Assembly (NCBI RefSeq): GCF_003946265.1 | Contig: NZ_RHNO01000007.1 | Span: forward strand, 1 to 64,000 | DNA length: 64,000 bases | Source: Levilactobacillus yonginensis | Lineage (GTDB): Bacteria; Bacillota; Bacilli; Lactobacillales; Lactobacillaceae | Direction: 5' to 3' | In this document: positions 17,448 through 26,205 of the stretch, piece after piece | Layout: every line of letters starts with the position of its first letter | How positions within the stretch are numbered: position 1 is the stretch's first letter | Position numbers and translations under genes: made by a program | Notes under the pieces: generated by a model | Told to the model about the DNA's origin: nothing | The model's database searches: none | The model's input: only the letters and a program-made list of their open reading frames with translations

Positions 17448-18563
17448 TTACTTCGACTCCTTTGCTTCAAATTCTGCAATTTGTTTCTTAACTGCTGGAG
17501 TAGGAACGTTGTAAGTCCACTTCAAGAAGTCAGAAACCTTTTGTGCAGGAGCTGCTTCAGCTTCCTTCATTGCTTCCTTGAATTCGTCTTTGTATTGATC
17601 AACTAACTTGTCTTCGTCAGCTTGTGACCAAAGACCCTTGTCAGAAAGAACTTTACGGAAACGAATCAATGGATCAGCATCGAACCAAGGCTTTTCTTCT
17701 TCCTTAGTCCGGTAACGTGAAGGATCATCACCGGCAGATGAGTGCGCACCGAAACGGTAAGTTAACGTTTCAATAACGACAGGCCCATTACCAGCAGCAG
17801 CGTATTCCCGAGCAGCTTCAGCAACTTCGTGAACCGCAATGATATCCATCCCATCAACTTGGACGGAAGGAACACCCATGGCAACGGCTTTTTGTGCCAA
17901 AGTTTCGGCAGCCGTTTGCTTGCGACGAGGAACTGAAATTGCCCAGCCGTTGTTTTGAACAAAGAAGACAGCGGGTGCTTGGTAAGCACTGGCGAAGTTA
18001 ACCCCTTCATACCAGTCCCCTTGTGAAGTACCACCATCACCGGTGTAAGCAAAGGCGACACGATCTTCGTCCTTGTTCTTCTTGATACCTAAAGCAACAC
18101 CGGCAGTTTCAACATATTGTGCCCCGATAATAATTTGTGGGAATAACATGTTAGGATTTTCATGTTGATTACCTTCAACATGACCCTTGGACCATAAGAA
18201 ACCTTTTGCAACGGTAGTACCGTGTTGAATCATTTGTGGTAAATCACGGTAAGCAGGTAATAGGAAGTCTTGTTCCTTAAATGCAGAAACACTTCCCATT
18301 TCACTGGCTTCCTCACCGGCGGTTGGAGCATAGAAACCGAGACGACCCTGACGGGAGAAGTTCATTGTTTGTTCGTGTAACGTACGCTCCCAAACCATTT
18401 TCTTCATGAAGTCGACAAGTTGGTCATCTGAATATTTTGCCAACGTGTCTGGATCGACGACCTTACCTTCACGATCGATGACTTGAACCGGGTGCTTGTA
18501 TGGGTCGGCCATCGTAGCTTTGATCTTGGCAAAGTCTACAATCTGTTTGCTTCCATTAGCCAT
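17448..18563 (-). CDS. pdhA: pyruvate dehydrogenase E1 alpha subunit
   Basis: Thiamine-diphosphate-binding subunit that decarboxylates pyruvate. About 371 residues with the ThDP/Mg motif GDGGTSQGDWYEGVNFASAYQAPAVFFVQNN and the phosphorylation-loop equivalent YRFGAHSSAGDDPSRYR. ATG 18563 (MANGSKQIVDF) follows AAAGGAAAG; the frame upstream to 18572 begins at a GTG with worse spacing. First gene of the operon, with a good promoter, a cre site and nested inverted repeats upstream, so carbon control is likely. Confidence 0.96.
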   Translation of the reverse strand: MANGSKQIVDFAKIKATMADPYKHPVQVIDREGKVVDPDTLAKYSDDQLVDFMKKMVWERTLHEQTMNFSRQGRLGFYAPTAGEEASEMGSVSAFKEQDFLLPAYRDLPQMIQHGTTVAKGFLWSKGHVEGNQHENPNMLFPQIIIGAQYVETAGVALGIKKNKDEDRVAFAYTGDGGTSQGDWYEGVNFASAYQAPAVFFVQNNGWAISVPRRKQTAAETLAQKAVAMGVPSVQVDGMDIIAVHEVAEAAREYAAAGNGPVVIETLTYRFGAHSSAGDDPSRYRTKEEEKPWFDADPLIRFRKVLSDKGLWSQADEDKLVDQYKDEFKEAMKEAEAAPAQKVSDFLKWTYNVPTPAVKKQIAEFEAKESK

Positions 18564-18641
18564 AAGTAACACTTTCCTTTCACTTAAATATGAAATTGTT
18601 AACTAAAGTGAGTCAACGTTGCGTTTCCTGACTACGGTTAT

Positions 18642-18670
18642 AAAGTACCATTTTTTCAGAACCCATGCAA
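18642..18670 (-). promoter_or_regulatory. pdhA promoter
   Basis: On the minus strand TTGCAT (18665-18670) and TACTTT (18642-18647) are spaced by 17 bases, with a TGG extension before the -10. The -35 overlaps the left arm of the inverted repeat at 18666-18725. Confidence 0.6.
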
Positions 18671-18725
18671 GCCCTTTCATAGCGATTAATAAAGGGATGA
18701 GGTGAAATCCCTTGTGGGGCTTGCA
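18666..18725. repeat. nested inverted repeats in the pdhA-def control region
   Basis: TGCAAGCCC (18666-18674) and GGGCTTGCA (18717-18725) form a perfect 9-bp inverted repeat. Inside it AAGGGAT (18692-18698) and ATCCCTT (18707-18713) form a second perfect 7-bp repeat with an 8-base loop. The left outer arm covers the pdhA -35 box, which suits an operator for an unknown regulator; no regulator gene is adjacent. Confidence 0.55.
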
Positions 18726-18752
18726 GTTAAACGTTTTCGCTTTTTTTGAAAA

Positions 18753-18768
18753 AAGAAAGCGTTTTCTT
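18753..18768. promoter_or_regulatory. cre site (CcpA operator)
   Basis: AAGAAAGCGTTTTCTT fits the catabolite-responsive-element consensus WWGNAARCGNWWWCWW at nearly every position. It lies between the pdhA promoter (upstream of its -35) and the def promoter (just before it), so either or both could be under CcpA control. Confidence 0.65.
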
Positions 18769-18796
18769 TTCATTTCATGTTTTTTTCGTGTTATGT

Positions 18797-18802
18797 TACA
18801 AT
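18797..18802 (+). promoter_or_regulatory. def promoter, extended -10
   Basis: TGT-TACAAT resembles an extended -10; the upstream -35 is poor (TTTCAT at 18-base spacing). It sits about 40 bases before the def start. Confidence 0.4.
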
Positions 18803-18840
18803 GTAGAATATCTAGATTTTATTAGCGGAGGTAATTGCTC

Positions 18841-19401
18841 TTGTTTCTCATGAAAGATATCGTCCGTGACGGTGACCCCGTCTTACGGCAAGAAGCTGCA
18901 GATGTTAAATTTCCGCTCTCAGCGGAAGACCAACAACTTGCAAAAGACTTAATGGAATACTTAGTTGTTTCGCAAGATCCAGAACAATGTAAGAAATATG
19001 GGTTGCGGGCCGGTGTCGGCTTAGCCGCTCCCCAAGTCGGTGTCTCTGAGAAGATGGCATCCGTTCTGGTCCCTGCCCCCGAAGGCAGCGACAAGTCACC
19101 CTTCACTGATGTCATCATTAATCCAGTGATCATCTCGGAATCCGTTCAAGCGGGTGCCTTGACTGAAGGTGAAGGTTGTCTGTCCGTAGACAAAGACGTT
19201 CCTGGCTTTGTTCCTCGTCATGACCGCATCACCCTGCGGTATTACGACGTTAATGGTGAAAAACACCAGGTTCGCCTAAAAAACTACCCCGCCATCGTGT
19301 GCCAACATGAAATTGACCACTTGCACGGGACCCTCTTCTACGACCATATCAGTAAGGATGAACCCTTCGGCCGTGATGAAGACATGATTATGATTGAGTA
19401 G
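18841..19401 (+). CDS. def: peptide deformylase
   Basis: Metalloenzyme that removes the formyl group from new polypeptides. The 186-residue protein has all three signatures: [16 protein letters not shown] and [13 protein letters not shown] (the HExxH metal site). TTG at 18841 ([13 protein letters not shown]) is chosen because GGAGG lies nine bases upstream; TTG 18835 is too close to that site and ATG 18850 too far. Divergent from pdhA, matching the Bacillus defB-pdhA neighbourhood. Confidence 0.95.
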   Translation: MFLMKDIVRDGDPVLRQEAADVKFPLSAEDQQLAKDLMEYLVVSQDPEQCKKYGLRAGVGLAAPQVGVSEKMASVLVPAPEGSDKSPFTDVIINPVIISESVQAGALTEGEGCLSVDKDVPGFVPRHDRITLRYYDVNGEKHQVRLKNYPAIVCQHEIDHLHGTLFYDHISKDEPFGRDEDMIMIE

Positions 19402-19420
19402 TTTCTATAGAGTATGTGCA

Positions 19421-19458
19421 AAAAAGGTGTGACCGAAAAATTCGGTCACACCTTTTTT
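19421..19458. terminator. bidirectional terminator between def and the 19536 gene
   Basis: AAGGTGTGACCGAA and its perfect complement around AAA, flanked by A-run and T-run, serve both converging genes. Confidence 0.85.
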
Positions 19459-19535
19459 ACCGCCATAATGCCATCAATTCGCAGTTTATCTTGCTCACTA
19501 ACGAACAAAATAATCCTGTTTCTACCATTGTATAA

Positions 19536-20030
19536 CTAGTGTTCTGAATCACCCAATTTTTTTAAATCTTTGAGGTACTCCACCGTTGATTCATTCATCA
19601 AATAGGCCACGTCGATATGTAACCGATCTTCGTACACCCAAATGTCACTGACCACAAAGGCTGAGCCGGAAACCACGGACTTGATCTGATGATCTGCACT
19701 AAAGCTAGCCAAGGCATCATTAAAGGCCTGCTCTAGCTCCGGCAACCGTCGTTCGACATCCATTCCGATGGGCATCGCATACTCAAACGCCATGACGCCG
19801 CGGCCCCAGACATCCGCCACTGTTTCAGCCGAGCTAATCTTACACTCCTCTTCCGTCAACACATCTTCATTGACCAGTCGCTGTAACGCGGCCTTAAACG
19901 CCACGTCAGTCTCATTTTGAGCCGAATAACGAACCATTCGGGTTGCCCGTTGGACAATCATGTGGTGAATCATTTCATAAATAATGAAGGCAATGACAAT
20001 GCCGATAATTATTTCCACTGTTAGTGCCAT
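19536..20030 (-). CDS. hypothetical membrane-anchored protein
   Basis: Not recognised. About 164 residues with one N-terminal membrane segment (MALTVEIIIGIVIAFIIYEMIHHMIV) followed by a soluble part rich in acidic residues that includes VADVWGRGVMAFEYAMPIGMDVERRLPELEQAFNDALASF and a plausible beta region (VVSDIWVYEDRLHIDVAYLM). ATG 20030 follows GGAGGAGACGCC; the longer GTG start is inside that site. Its place between def and rpoY-rnjA matches a lineage-specific gene; no function is inferred. Confidence 0.75.
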   Translation of the reverse strand: MALTVEIIIGIVIAFIIYEMIHHMIVQRATRMVRYSAQNETDVAFKAALQRLVNEDVLTEEECKISSAETVADVWGRGVMAFEYAMPIGMDVERRLPELEQAFNDALASFSADHQIKSVVSGSAFVVSDIWVYEDRLHIDVAYLMNESTVEYLKDLKKLGDSEH

Positions 20031-20095
20031 GGCGTCTCCTCCGTTCACTTCATGCTAGTTTAATCATAGCATGTTTTAACGTCTAGGGGTAATTC

Positions 20096-20124
20096 TATAC
20101 AATCGGCCCAAACTATGCTAAAAT
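20096..20124 (+). promoter_or_regulatory. rpoY-rnjA promoter
   Basis: TATACA (20096-20101) and TAAAAT (20119-20124) are spaced by 17 bases, with a TGC extended -10. About 110 bases of leader precede rpoY. Confidence 0.5.
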
Positions 20125-20232
20125 TGTGCTAATTGTTGTGTAAGCAACCCGCAGTTCGGAAGGACATTCATGATTCGCTACAATAGTGTCAAACCGGCGG
20201 ATTAAATCGTTTAAATTAAAGGAGTTTTGTTA

Positions 20233-20451
20233 GTGATTTACAAAGTATATTACCAAAACGATAACAAGCGGAATCCTAAGCGCGAGGATACCCACTCTCT
20301 CTACTTAGACGCCCCAACGGAAGTTGAAGCACGGGCGTTGGTAGAAGAACACACAGATCACAATATCGAATTCATTGAAGCCATTGAGGGTAAAACCTTG
20401 GCTTACGAACAAGAGAATCCGAATTACAAATTAACGGAGTTCGGTGAATGA
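20233..20451 (+). CDS. rpoY: RNA polymerase epsilon subunit
   Basis: Small Firmicutes-specific RNA polymerase subunit (DUF1447, YkzG). The 72-residue product begins [41 protein letters not shown], matching the family. GTG 20233 is chosen because AAAGGAG is eight bases upstream; TTG 20227 overlaps too closely. Its stop overlaps the rnjA start (ATGA), the conserved rpoY-rnjA coupling. Confidence 0.92.
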   Translation: MIYKVYYQNDNKRNPKREDTHSLYLDAPTEVEARALVEEHTDHNIEFIEAIEGKTLAYEQENPNYKLTEFGE

Positions 20452-22127
20452 ACAAGTTAAACGTCAAAAATAACGAGACTGCTATCTTTGGCGTGGGTGG
20501 ACTTGGTGAAATTGGGAAGAACACTTACGGTATCCAATTTCAGGACGAAATTATTCTGATTGATGCCGGAATCAAATTCCCGGAAGACGAACTATTAGGA
20601 ATCGATTATGTAATTCCCGATTATCAATACCTCGTTGAAAACCAATCCAAGATCAAGGCGCTAGTGATCACCCACGGCCATGAAGACCATATTGGCGGTA
20701 TCCCGTATTTGCTGAAGGCTTTGAACGTTCCCGTTTACGCGGGGCCCCTGGCCTTGGCACTGATTAAGAACAAACTTGAAGAACACGGATTACTTAAATC
20801 GACTGAACTACACACAATTGATGACGACACTGTGCTCAAGTTCCGAAAGATGAGTGTCACCTTCTTCCGGACGACCCACTCAATTCCTGATACTTTGGGG
20901 ATTGCTGTTCATACGCCGGTTGGGACAATTGTGGAAACGGGTGACTATAAGTTCGACTTAACACCCGTTACGAACCAGCCGCCTGATCTTCAAAAGATGG
21001 CCAAACTTGGTGCCGATGGTGTTCTGTGTCTCATGTCGGATAGTACCAACGCTGAACGCCCAATTTGGACGAAGTCAGAAAAATGGGTAGGTAAATCTAT
21101 CCGGAAGATTTTTGACCAAGTTGAGGGTCGAGTCATCTTTGCAACATTCGCTTCAAACATTTCACGGATCGAAACGGCCTGCGAGACGGCCCTCGCCCAC
21201 GGGCGTAAGATTGCTGTCTTCGGTCGTTCCATGGAAGCTGCCATTGTTAACGGTCGGGAATTGGGTTACCTCAATATTCCGGATGACGCTCTGGTTGATG
21301 CCAACACGATTCGCTCAATGCCGGCTAACAAAGTCATGATTCTTTGTACCGGGTCACAGGGTGAACCCATGGCGGCCCTTTCACGGATCGCCAACGGAAC
21401 TCATCGGCAAATCGCCATTCAACCTGGCGATACGGTCGTCTTCTCCAGTAACCCAATCCCTGGGAACACAATTTCTGTGAACCGGGTGATCAACGAGCTG
21501 GAAGAAGCTGGTGCCAACGTTATTCACGGTAAGGTCAACAACATCCATACGTCTGGCCATGGTGGTCAAGAAGAACAGAAGCTGATGCTGCGGCTGATGC
21601 AACCTAAATTCTTCATGCCAATTCATGGTGAATACCGGATGTTGAAGATTCATACTGAGCTTGCTGAACAATGTGGTGTCCCACTTGATCACAGCTTCAT
21701 CCTCCAAAACGGGGATGTCTTGGCCTTGACCAAGGACTCTGCTCGGGTGGCGGGTCACTTCGCCGCTGGTGACGTGTACATCGATGGTTCTGGTATTGGT
21801 GATATCGGTAACGTTGTGTTACGTGACCGGCAATTGCTTTCTGAAGAAGGGTTAGTTGTCGTTGTGGCAACCATTGACCTGAAGAATCAGGAAATCAAAG
21901 CTGGTCCCGACCTCCTCTCTCGTGGATTCGTCTACATGCGTGAATCTGGCGAGTTGTTAAATGAAGGTCGTCGGCGTGTCTTCCAAACGATTCGGCGGGC
22001 GATGCGCAATCCGAAGGCTACCGAAGCTTCCATTCGCAACGCTGTCATTGATGATCTTCAGAACTTCTTATTCGAGAAGACTGAACGGCATCCAATGATT
22101 TTACCAATGTTTATTATGACCAAGTAA
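20448..22127 (+). CDS. rnjA: ribonuclease J1
   Basis: Metallo-beta-lactamase RNase with 5'-to-3' exo- and endonuclease activity, central to mRNA turnover and rRNA maturation in Firmicutes. The 559-residue protein has HGHEDHIGG near residue 78, the beta-CASP motifs ([25 protein letters not shown]) and [11 protein letters not shown], then a C-terminal domain. Length is normal for RNase J1. Second gene after rpoY, ending in a strong terminator. Confidence 0.96.
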   Translation: MNKLNVKNNETAIFGVGGLGEIGKNTYGIQFQDEIILIDAGIKFPEDELLGIDYVIPDYQYLVENQSKIKALVITHGHEDHIGGIPYLLKALNVPVYAGPLALALIKNKLEEHGLLKSTELHTIDDDTVLKFRKMSVTFFRTTHSIPDTLGIAVHTPVGTIVETGDYKFDLTPVTNQPPDLQKMAKLGADGVLCLMSDSTNAERPIWTKSEKWVGKSIRKIFDQVEGRVIFATFASNISRIETACETALAHGRKIAVFGRSMEAAIVNGRELGYLNIPDDALVDANTIRSMPANKVMILCTGSQGEPMAALSRIANGTHRQIAIQPGDTVVFSSNPIPGNTISVNRVINELEEAGANVIHGKVNNIHTSGHGGQEEQKLMLRLMQPKFFMPIHGEYRMLKIHTELAEQCGVPLDHSFILQNGDVLALTKDSARVAGHFAAGDVYIDGSGIGDIGNVVLRDRQLLSEEGLVVVVATIDLKNQEIKAGPDLLSRGFVYMRESGELLNEGRRRVFQTIRRAMRNPKATEASIRNAVIDDLQNFLFEKTERHPMILPMFIMTK

Positions 22128-22135
22128 ATTTCATG

Positions 22136-22166
22136 AGGTGATTGGCTAATGCCAATCACCTTTTTT
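22136..22166 (+). terminator. rnjA terminator
   Basis: AGGTGATTGGC TAAT GCCAATCACCT, an 11-bp perfect stem, followed by TTTTTT. Confidence 0.9.
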
Positions 22167-22300
22167 ATGCACTAAATCAATCCTAAAAAGACTCGCAGCC
22201 GACTTCCTTGTAGCCTACCCAAAGGAGTCTGATTGTGAGTCAATCAAATCAGTTCTTTCAATTCATTACCAGTCCCCTAGGAAACTGTCACACAGAACCA

Positions 22301-22663
22301 TTAAGAATCAATCACTACCTGTAGAAAACTTATTTTATCGTTTTGATCAAACGTATAGGTATCGGTCCCATGAAATGCAAATAGTTGTCCCATCTGCTTA
22401 CGTCCAGCAACTGCCCACTCTGCCTGATAGCCATCCTTTGTGGCGACGACGTGGCAAAGATGCCGCAGTTCTTGATTGTCCTTGAAAAAGTTCTCAAAAA
22501 AGCGTGCAATTCCACTTGGCGTCTCAACCGTCATACCATTCGCGCTCTTAACAACCGCCTTACTCGAAAAGAGCGCAATTATCGCACTTAATGCCTGTCG
22601 ATCATTGGATGCCAAGTCTGACAGTTGAAAATACTGCTTAACTATTTCCACTCTTGTATCCAT
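22301..22663 (-). CDS. SnoaL/NTF2-like fold protein
   Basis: Small protein of about 120 residues. MDTRVEIVKQYFQLSDLASNDRQALSAIIALFSSKAVVKSANG followed by a strand-rich half (YQAEWAVAGRKQMGQLFAFHGTDTYTF) is the pattern of NTF2-like domains, which occur both as enzymes and as binding proteins; no catalytic residues can be assigned. ATG 22663 follows GGAGGGGG with ideal spacing; the longer frame has no ribosome site. It stands alone between the rnjA terminator and a gene-poor stretch. Confidence 0.6.
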   Translation of the reverse strand: MDTRVEIVKQYFQLSDLASNDRQALSAIIALFSSKAVVKSANGMTVETPSGIARFFENFFKDNQELRHLCHVVATKDGYQAEWAVAGRKQMGQLFAFHGTDTYTFDQNDKISFLQVVIDS

Positions 22664-23142
22664 ACAGATTCCCCCTCCATAATCACTTAGTTTAGACAAA
22701 ACCGGCAAGAAGTAAAGAAATCTAAAGATTGAAAAACAAACTGGATTAGGCACTAAGGTTGCATCTTAACTGTCGTCATTTTCTCGGAGGAACAGTTAGC
22801 AAGCAATGCTAAAGCTCCGACAATTCACGCAATGTTTCGGCGGTTCAACTGCCTAAATCACGCCAAAGTCTGCATAGTTGCAGGATACATCTTGTTCGGT
22901 GCAAAGCCGATACCGCAGCATCTTGTATATAGCAATTCAAAATTTCTTTGATACTGATTGATTCGCGAGTTAAGTCAGCTCTATATCTTGACCGTTCAAT
23001 GCTCAGAACCGACCGCTAAAAAAAAATTAATCACCCATTATGGCCATTTCTTATAACAAAGGAAAGTTCCTCCGGAATTACTAGGCACCATTGACGTTTT
23101 CGTTTATAATGAAATGGACTAAAAATTGAGAGGAGCAGTACG
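22664..23142. other. gene-poor stretch with a decayed plus-strand frame
   Basis: About 480 bases with no clear gene. A plus-strand frame without a start or ribosome site runs from 22757 to the TGA at 22951 and reads like coding sequence in its second half (IVAGYILFGAKPIPQHLVYSNSKFL), so a degraded gene is possible; I do not recognise it. A TATAAT at 23105-23110 is the best -10 candidate for the lipid kinase gene, but no -35 sits at normal spacing. Confidence 0.4.
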
Positions 23143-24102
23143 GTGAGTGTCCAGTTCTATATCATCTTAAACGAACATGCGGGAAGTGGCCACGCCGGAA
23201 CGCTTTGGCCTCAGATTAAAGAGCGTCTCGATGCTGCTCAGGTCTCCTACCAAGTAGCGGTTTCGGAGTACCCCCACCACACCGTGTTATTAAGCGAACA
23301 ATTCGGTAAACAATTACCGGATGAACCGCATCAAGGATGGGTCGTCCTCGCCGTTGGTGGCGATGGCACCCTCCACGAGGCCATCAATGGCCTCACGCAG
23401 CTTCACCGTGAATATCCCATTCCAGTAGCTTACATTCCGATTGGTTCAGGGAACGATTTTGCTCGTGGTGCCGGCATGGCACTTAACTGGCACGAAGCGT
23501 TAAACCAAGTGATTCAGTGTACCCACTCGACCAACTATGACATTGGGACCTACAACGAAACGATCAAGCAGGAACGTGGTGTTTTCACCAATAATCTTGG
23601 TATTGGTTTCGATGCCGCCATCATCTCCCAAGCGAACCAGTCGCGGGCAAAAGTTTGGCTCAATAAACATCATCTGGGGTCGCTTTCGTACCTGGCCTCT
23701 GCTCTGAGCGTGTACTACAACCAAACTGGCTTCACCTTGACCGTGCACGTTGGCAATCGGCGGGATATCTACCCGCACGCCTTCTTGGTTACCACGACCA
23801 ATCACCCCTACTTTGGGGGCGGCGTTGGCATTGCACCTAACGCCAAAATCACCGATCACAAACTTCATTTAGTCGTTATTGAAAAACCAAATTTCTTCAA
23901 ATTGCTCTGGCTAGCTTTACGGCTCGTATTTAAGCGTCATTTGTCGTCTAAGGCCGTTCACTACTATCAGGCATCACGAGTCCACCTAACCGTCCCAGCC
24001 ATCGAATATGGCCAGTTAGACGGTGAAGAGATGGGTGGTCGCTTCTTCGACGTGTACGCTGGCGTTGAACAGTACCCATTTTGGTTCGATATCACGATTT
24101 AG
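23143..24102 (+). CDS. diacylglycerol/lipid kinase family protein (YegS/DagK type)
   Basis: Likely phosphorylates a membrane lipid such as diacylglycerol. The 319-residue protein has the family N-terminus (IILNEHAGSGHAG), the nucleotide-binding VVLAVGGDGTLHEAINGL, PIGSGNDFARG and the later FGGGVGIAPNAKITDHKLHLVVI and QLDGEEM motifs. GTG 23143 follows GAGGAG by seven bases. Single-gene plus-strand unit with its own terminator; whether it is the housekeeping DagK or a paralogue cannot be decided. Confidence 0.88.
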   Translation: MSVQFYIILNEHAGSGHAGTLWPQIKERLDAAQVSYQVAVSEYPHHTVLLSEQFGKQLPDEPHQGWVVLAVGGDGTLHEAINGLTQLHREYPIPVAYIPIGSGNDFARGAGMALNWHEALNQVIQCTHSTNYDIGTYNETIKQERGVFTNNLGIGFDAAIISQANQSRAKVWLNKHHLGSLSYLASALSVYYNQTGFTLTVHVGNRRDIYPHAFLVTTTNHPYFGGGVGIAPNAKITDHKLHLVVIEKPNFFKLLWLALRLVFKRHLSSKAVHYYQASRVHLTVPAIEYGQLDGEEMGGRFFDVYAGVEQYPFWFDITI

Positions 24103-24112
24103 TCACAAAAAA

Positions 24113-24149
24113 AGCCTCACCATCAATCATTGATGGTGAGGCTTTTTTT
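24113..24149 (+). terminator. lipid kinase terminator, probably bidirectional
   Basis: GCCTCACCATCAAT and ATTGATGGTGAGGC flanked by A-run and TTTTTTT; also suitable for the converging minus-strand gene at 24181. Confidence 0.85.
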
Positions 24150-24180
24150 GTGAGTTATTTGACCCACTCACAGGTTTAAT

Positions 24181-24387
24181 TTAGTCTTCAGAAGCTTCCA
24201 TAGCTTCCAGAATCATGTCCAGCTGAGCGCACTTATTGGACAAGTCATTCATTTCTTTCCCAAACTGGGGTTCAATTAGAACCGTGTCAGCACTAGAATG
24301 AACACTTTCGGATTCCTTCCGTTTTAACGTAGCCAGCTGTGAATTAGCCCGCCGATACTCTTCCAGAATCTCAATTCGATTACTCAC
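24181..24387 (-). CDS. hypothetical small protein
   Basis: Not recognised. 68 residues, predicted largely helical with heptad-like leucines: MSNRIEILEEYRRANSQLATLKRKESESVH...MNDLSNKCAQLDMILEAMEASED. No membrane segment or catalytic motif. GTG 24387 is chosen because GAGGAG lies nine bases upstream. Its leader is strongly structured (24413-24493), which suggests regulation at the RNA level. Confidence 0.6.
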   Translation of the reverse strand: MSNRIEILEEYRRANSQLATLKRKESESVHSSADTVLIEPQFGKEMNDLSNKCAQLDMILEAMEASED

Positions 24388-24412
24388 CTTTAACAACTCC
24401 TCTTGATTTAAT

Positions 24413-24493
24413 GATATTGTGGTTCAGTTTCTCACCTCGTGGTAGAAACTTAAACATCTTTACTGAACCGTAATTCGATGTCACTACAATATC
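24413..24493 (-). promoter_or_regulatory. nested inverted repeats in the leader of the small 24181 gene
   Basis: Three perfect inverted repeats are nested: GATATTGT (24413-24420) with ACAATATC (24486-24493); GGTTCAGT (24421-24428) with ACTGAACC (24462-24469); AGTTTC (24426-24431) with GAAACT (24445-24450). A promoter TTGCAA-17-TATTGT with a TGA extended -10 reads leftward, its -10 lying in the outer right arm. The inner two repeats would be in the transcript just before the ribosome site. Confidence 0.55.
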
Positions 24494-24633
24494 ACCAAAC
24501 ATTTGGATTTGCAAGAAGATTGTGAAAAGTTTTGTGCCCCACATCTTGCGGAGTGTTGCGACTTAAGTTGCCTTCAAATGAACTTTTTTCACAACCAATT
24601 AATTCTCAGAAACGGTCGCCCTTTTGAAAACGA

Positions 24634-26205
24634 TTACTTGACCGTCCCGGCAAAGGATGGCATGAAGTACTTGCTAAGGGATTGGACCTTTACATTTTGA
24701 CCAGGAGCTGGTGCGTGAACGTATTGGTTGTTCCCTAAGTAAATGGCATCGTGATAACTAGCACCCTTGCTTCCCCAGAATAAAATATCTCCTGGTTGTG
24801 CATTGGCTACAGAGTGCGTTGAGACACGGCTTTCTTGTGAAACTGTGTTATGTGGCAAACTCACGCCGTTCGCATGAGCATAAACGTAAGCCACTAAGCC
24901 AGAACAATCCATCCCACTTAATGATGAACCGCCCCAAACGTAAGGAATGCTTGCGGTGGACAACTTCAAAGCTAAACTCGTAACAGAGCCTGAGGTTAAA
25001 CCAGCTGTGTTGGCTGGTTTGGTATTGCTAGAAGTCTTAACTGCGGCCGTCGAACTACTACTTTGCGTGGTAGCAGAGCTACTAGACGTTGCTGCTGATT
25101 GCGCCACAGCAGAACGGGTAGTCGTCTTGATCCGTTTCTTAGTTGTCTTAGTCGATTGGGCCGAAGTCGTAGCCGTCGCATTTTGACTACCGGTTTGCGT
25201 GGTAGTACTGGACGTTGCAGCTGATTGGCTGGTTGATGGTGCGACAGCCGCACGCGTCGTTTTCGGTGCAACAGATGTGGACGACTGGGTCGATTGCTGA
25301 CTAGTAGCTGATGACTGAACGCTTGCCTGAGTCGTTGACTTTTGTGGCGTCGATTGACTCGTTGCCGTGGCACTTGACCCTGAAGATGCAACTGACTGGC
25401 TTTGTGTCGTAGCTGGTTGGCTCTGGCTTTGGCTCACAGTCGTTGATTGACTGGCACTAGAACTTGGTGCTGCCTTCGTCAAAGCTGCTCGTGAAGGTGC
25501 CTGTGTAGCTGATGATGTTGATGCTTGTTGGTGCTTGTACGTACTGGTACTAGTAGATTGCGTAGAAGATTGGCTCTGACTAGCAGCCTGGCTCTGTGAC
25601 TGTGATGAAGAACCAGTTACAGAACTGGCACTGGAAGTCTTAGTGTTAGAGCTCCCCGTCGTAGCGGGCGCTTGCTTTTGTTGCTGCTTGCTAGCTGCTG
25701 CCTGTTGTGCGGCAACAATTTGTGCTTGAACGGCAGCGGCCTTTTGAGTCGATTGCCGGGTTGCACTAGGGGTTGCTTGAGTACTCTGGTTAGTTTGTGC
25801 GGTCTTAGTGGCACTAGATGGGATGATCAAGTTTTGACCAACACTTAACGTGTCACCTGACAACCCATTGGCCTTCTGTAATTGTGCGACTGTTAAGTGG
25901 TAAGTCTGTGCAAGATCCCAAAGAGTATCCCCAGACTTTACCGTATATGATTGCTGACTATTCTTAGCTGATTTAACCTGTAACCGTTGCCCAACAAAAA
26001 TCAGGTCAGTCTTAGCGTCGATTGAATTCTGTTGTTCTAAATCTGAAATAGAGACATTGTACTTTTGAGAAAGGTCCCAAACGGTGTCCCCTTGTTGAAC
26101 TTTGATGCTATCTGCGTTTGCGGTGATCGTGGCCCCAGCGGCAAATGCGCCAATGGCACCGACGACCCCAACGACTGCTTTAGTTGTTCGTTGTCCTGTA
26201 CTCAT
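24634..26205 (-). CDS. secreted LysM-NlpC/P60 peptidoglycan hydrolase
   Basis: Cell-wall hydrolase of about 523 residues. Order: signal peptide (AVVGVVGAIGAFAAGATITANADS), two LysM domains (IKVQQGDTVWDLSQKYNVSI... and YTVKSGDTLWDLAQTYHLTV...), a very long Ser/Thr/Gln/Ala low-complexity linker (about residues 135-400), and a C-terminal NlpC/P60 catalytic domain with Cys in GMDCSGLVAYVYAH, His in SYHDAIYLG and a final HAPAPG. It should cut stem peptides between D-Glu and the diamino acid. ATG 26205 (MSTGQRTTK) is the sensible start. Own promoter with a repeat box upstream. Confidence 0.92.
   Translation of the reverse strand: MSTGQRTTKAVVGVVGAIGAFAAGATITANADSIKVQQGDTVWDLSQKYNVSISDLEQQNSIDAKTDLIFVGQRLQVKSAKNSQQSYTVKSGDTLWDLAQTYHLTVAQLQKANGLSGDTLSVGQNLIIPSSATKTAQTNQSTQATPSATRQSTQKAAAVQAQIVAAQQAAASKQQQKQAPATTGSSNTKTSSASSVTGSSSQSQSQAASQSQSSTQSTSTSTYKHQQASTSSATQAPSRAALTKAAPSSSASQSTTVSQSQSQPATTQSQSVASSGSSATATSQSTPQKSTTQASVQSSATSQQSTQSSTSVAPKTTRAAVAPSTSQSAATSSTTTQTGSQNATATTSAQSTKTTKKRIKTTTRSAVAQSAATSSSSATTQSSSSTAAVKTSSNTKPANTAGLTSGSVTSLALKLSTASIPYVWGGSSLSGMDCSGLVAYVYAHANGVSLPHNTVSQESRVSTHSVANAQPGDILFWGSKGASYHDAIYLGNNQYVHAPAPGQNVKVQSLSKYFMPSFAGTVK

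Noticed and set aside
23091-23110. TTGACG plus TATAAT as a complete promoter for the lipid kinase
   Set aside because: The spacer is only 8 bases; only the -10 is plausible.
24996-25391. 131-codon frame with many Arg/Gln/Leu
   Set aside because: Out-of-frame shadow of the Ser/Thr/Gln linker of the LysM/P60 protein.
24996-25800. Repetitive tract that could be taken for a CRISPR or satellite repeat
   Set aside because: The periodicity is codon-level low complexity of a secreted protein; there are no constant repeats with unique spacers. No CRISPR array was seen anywhere in the window.
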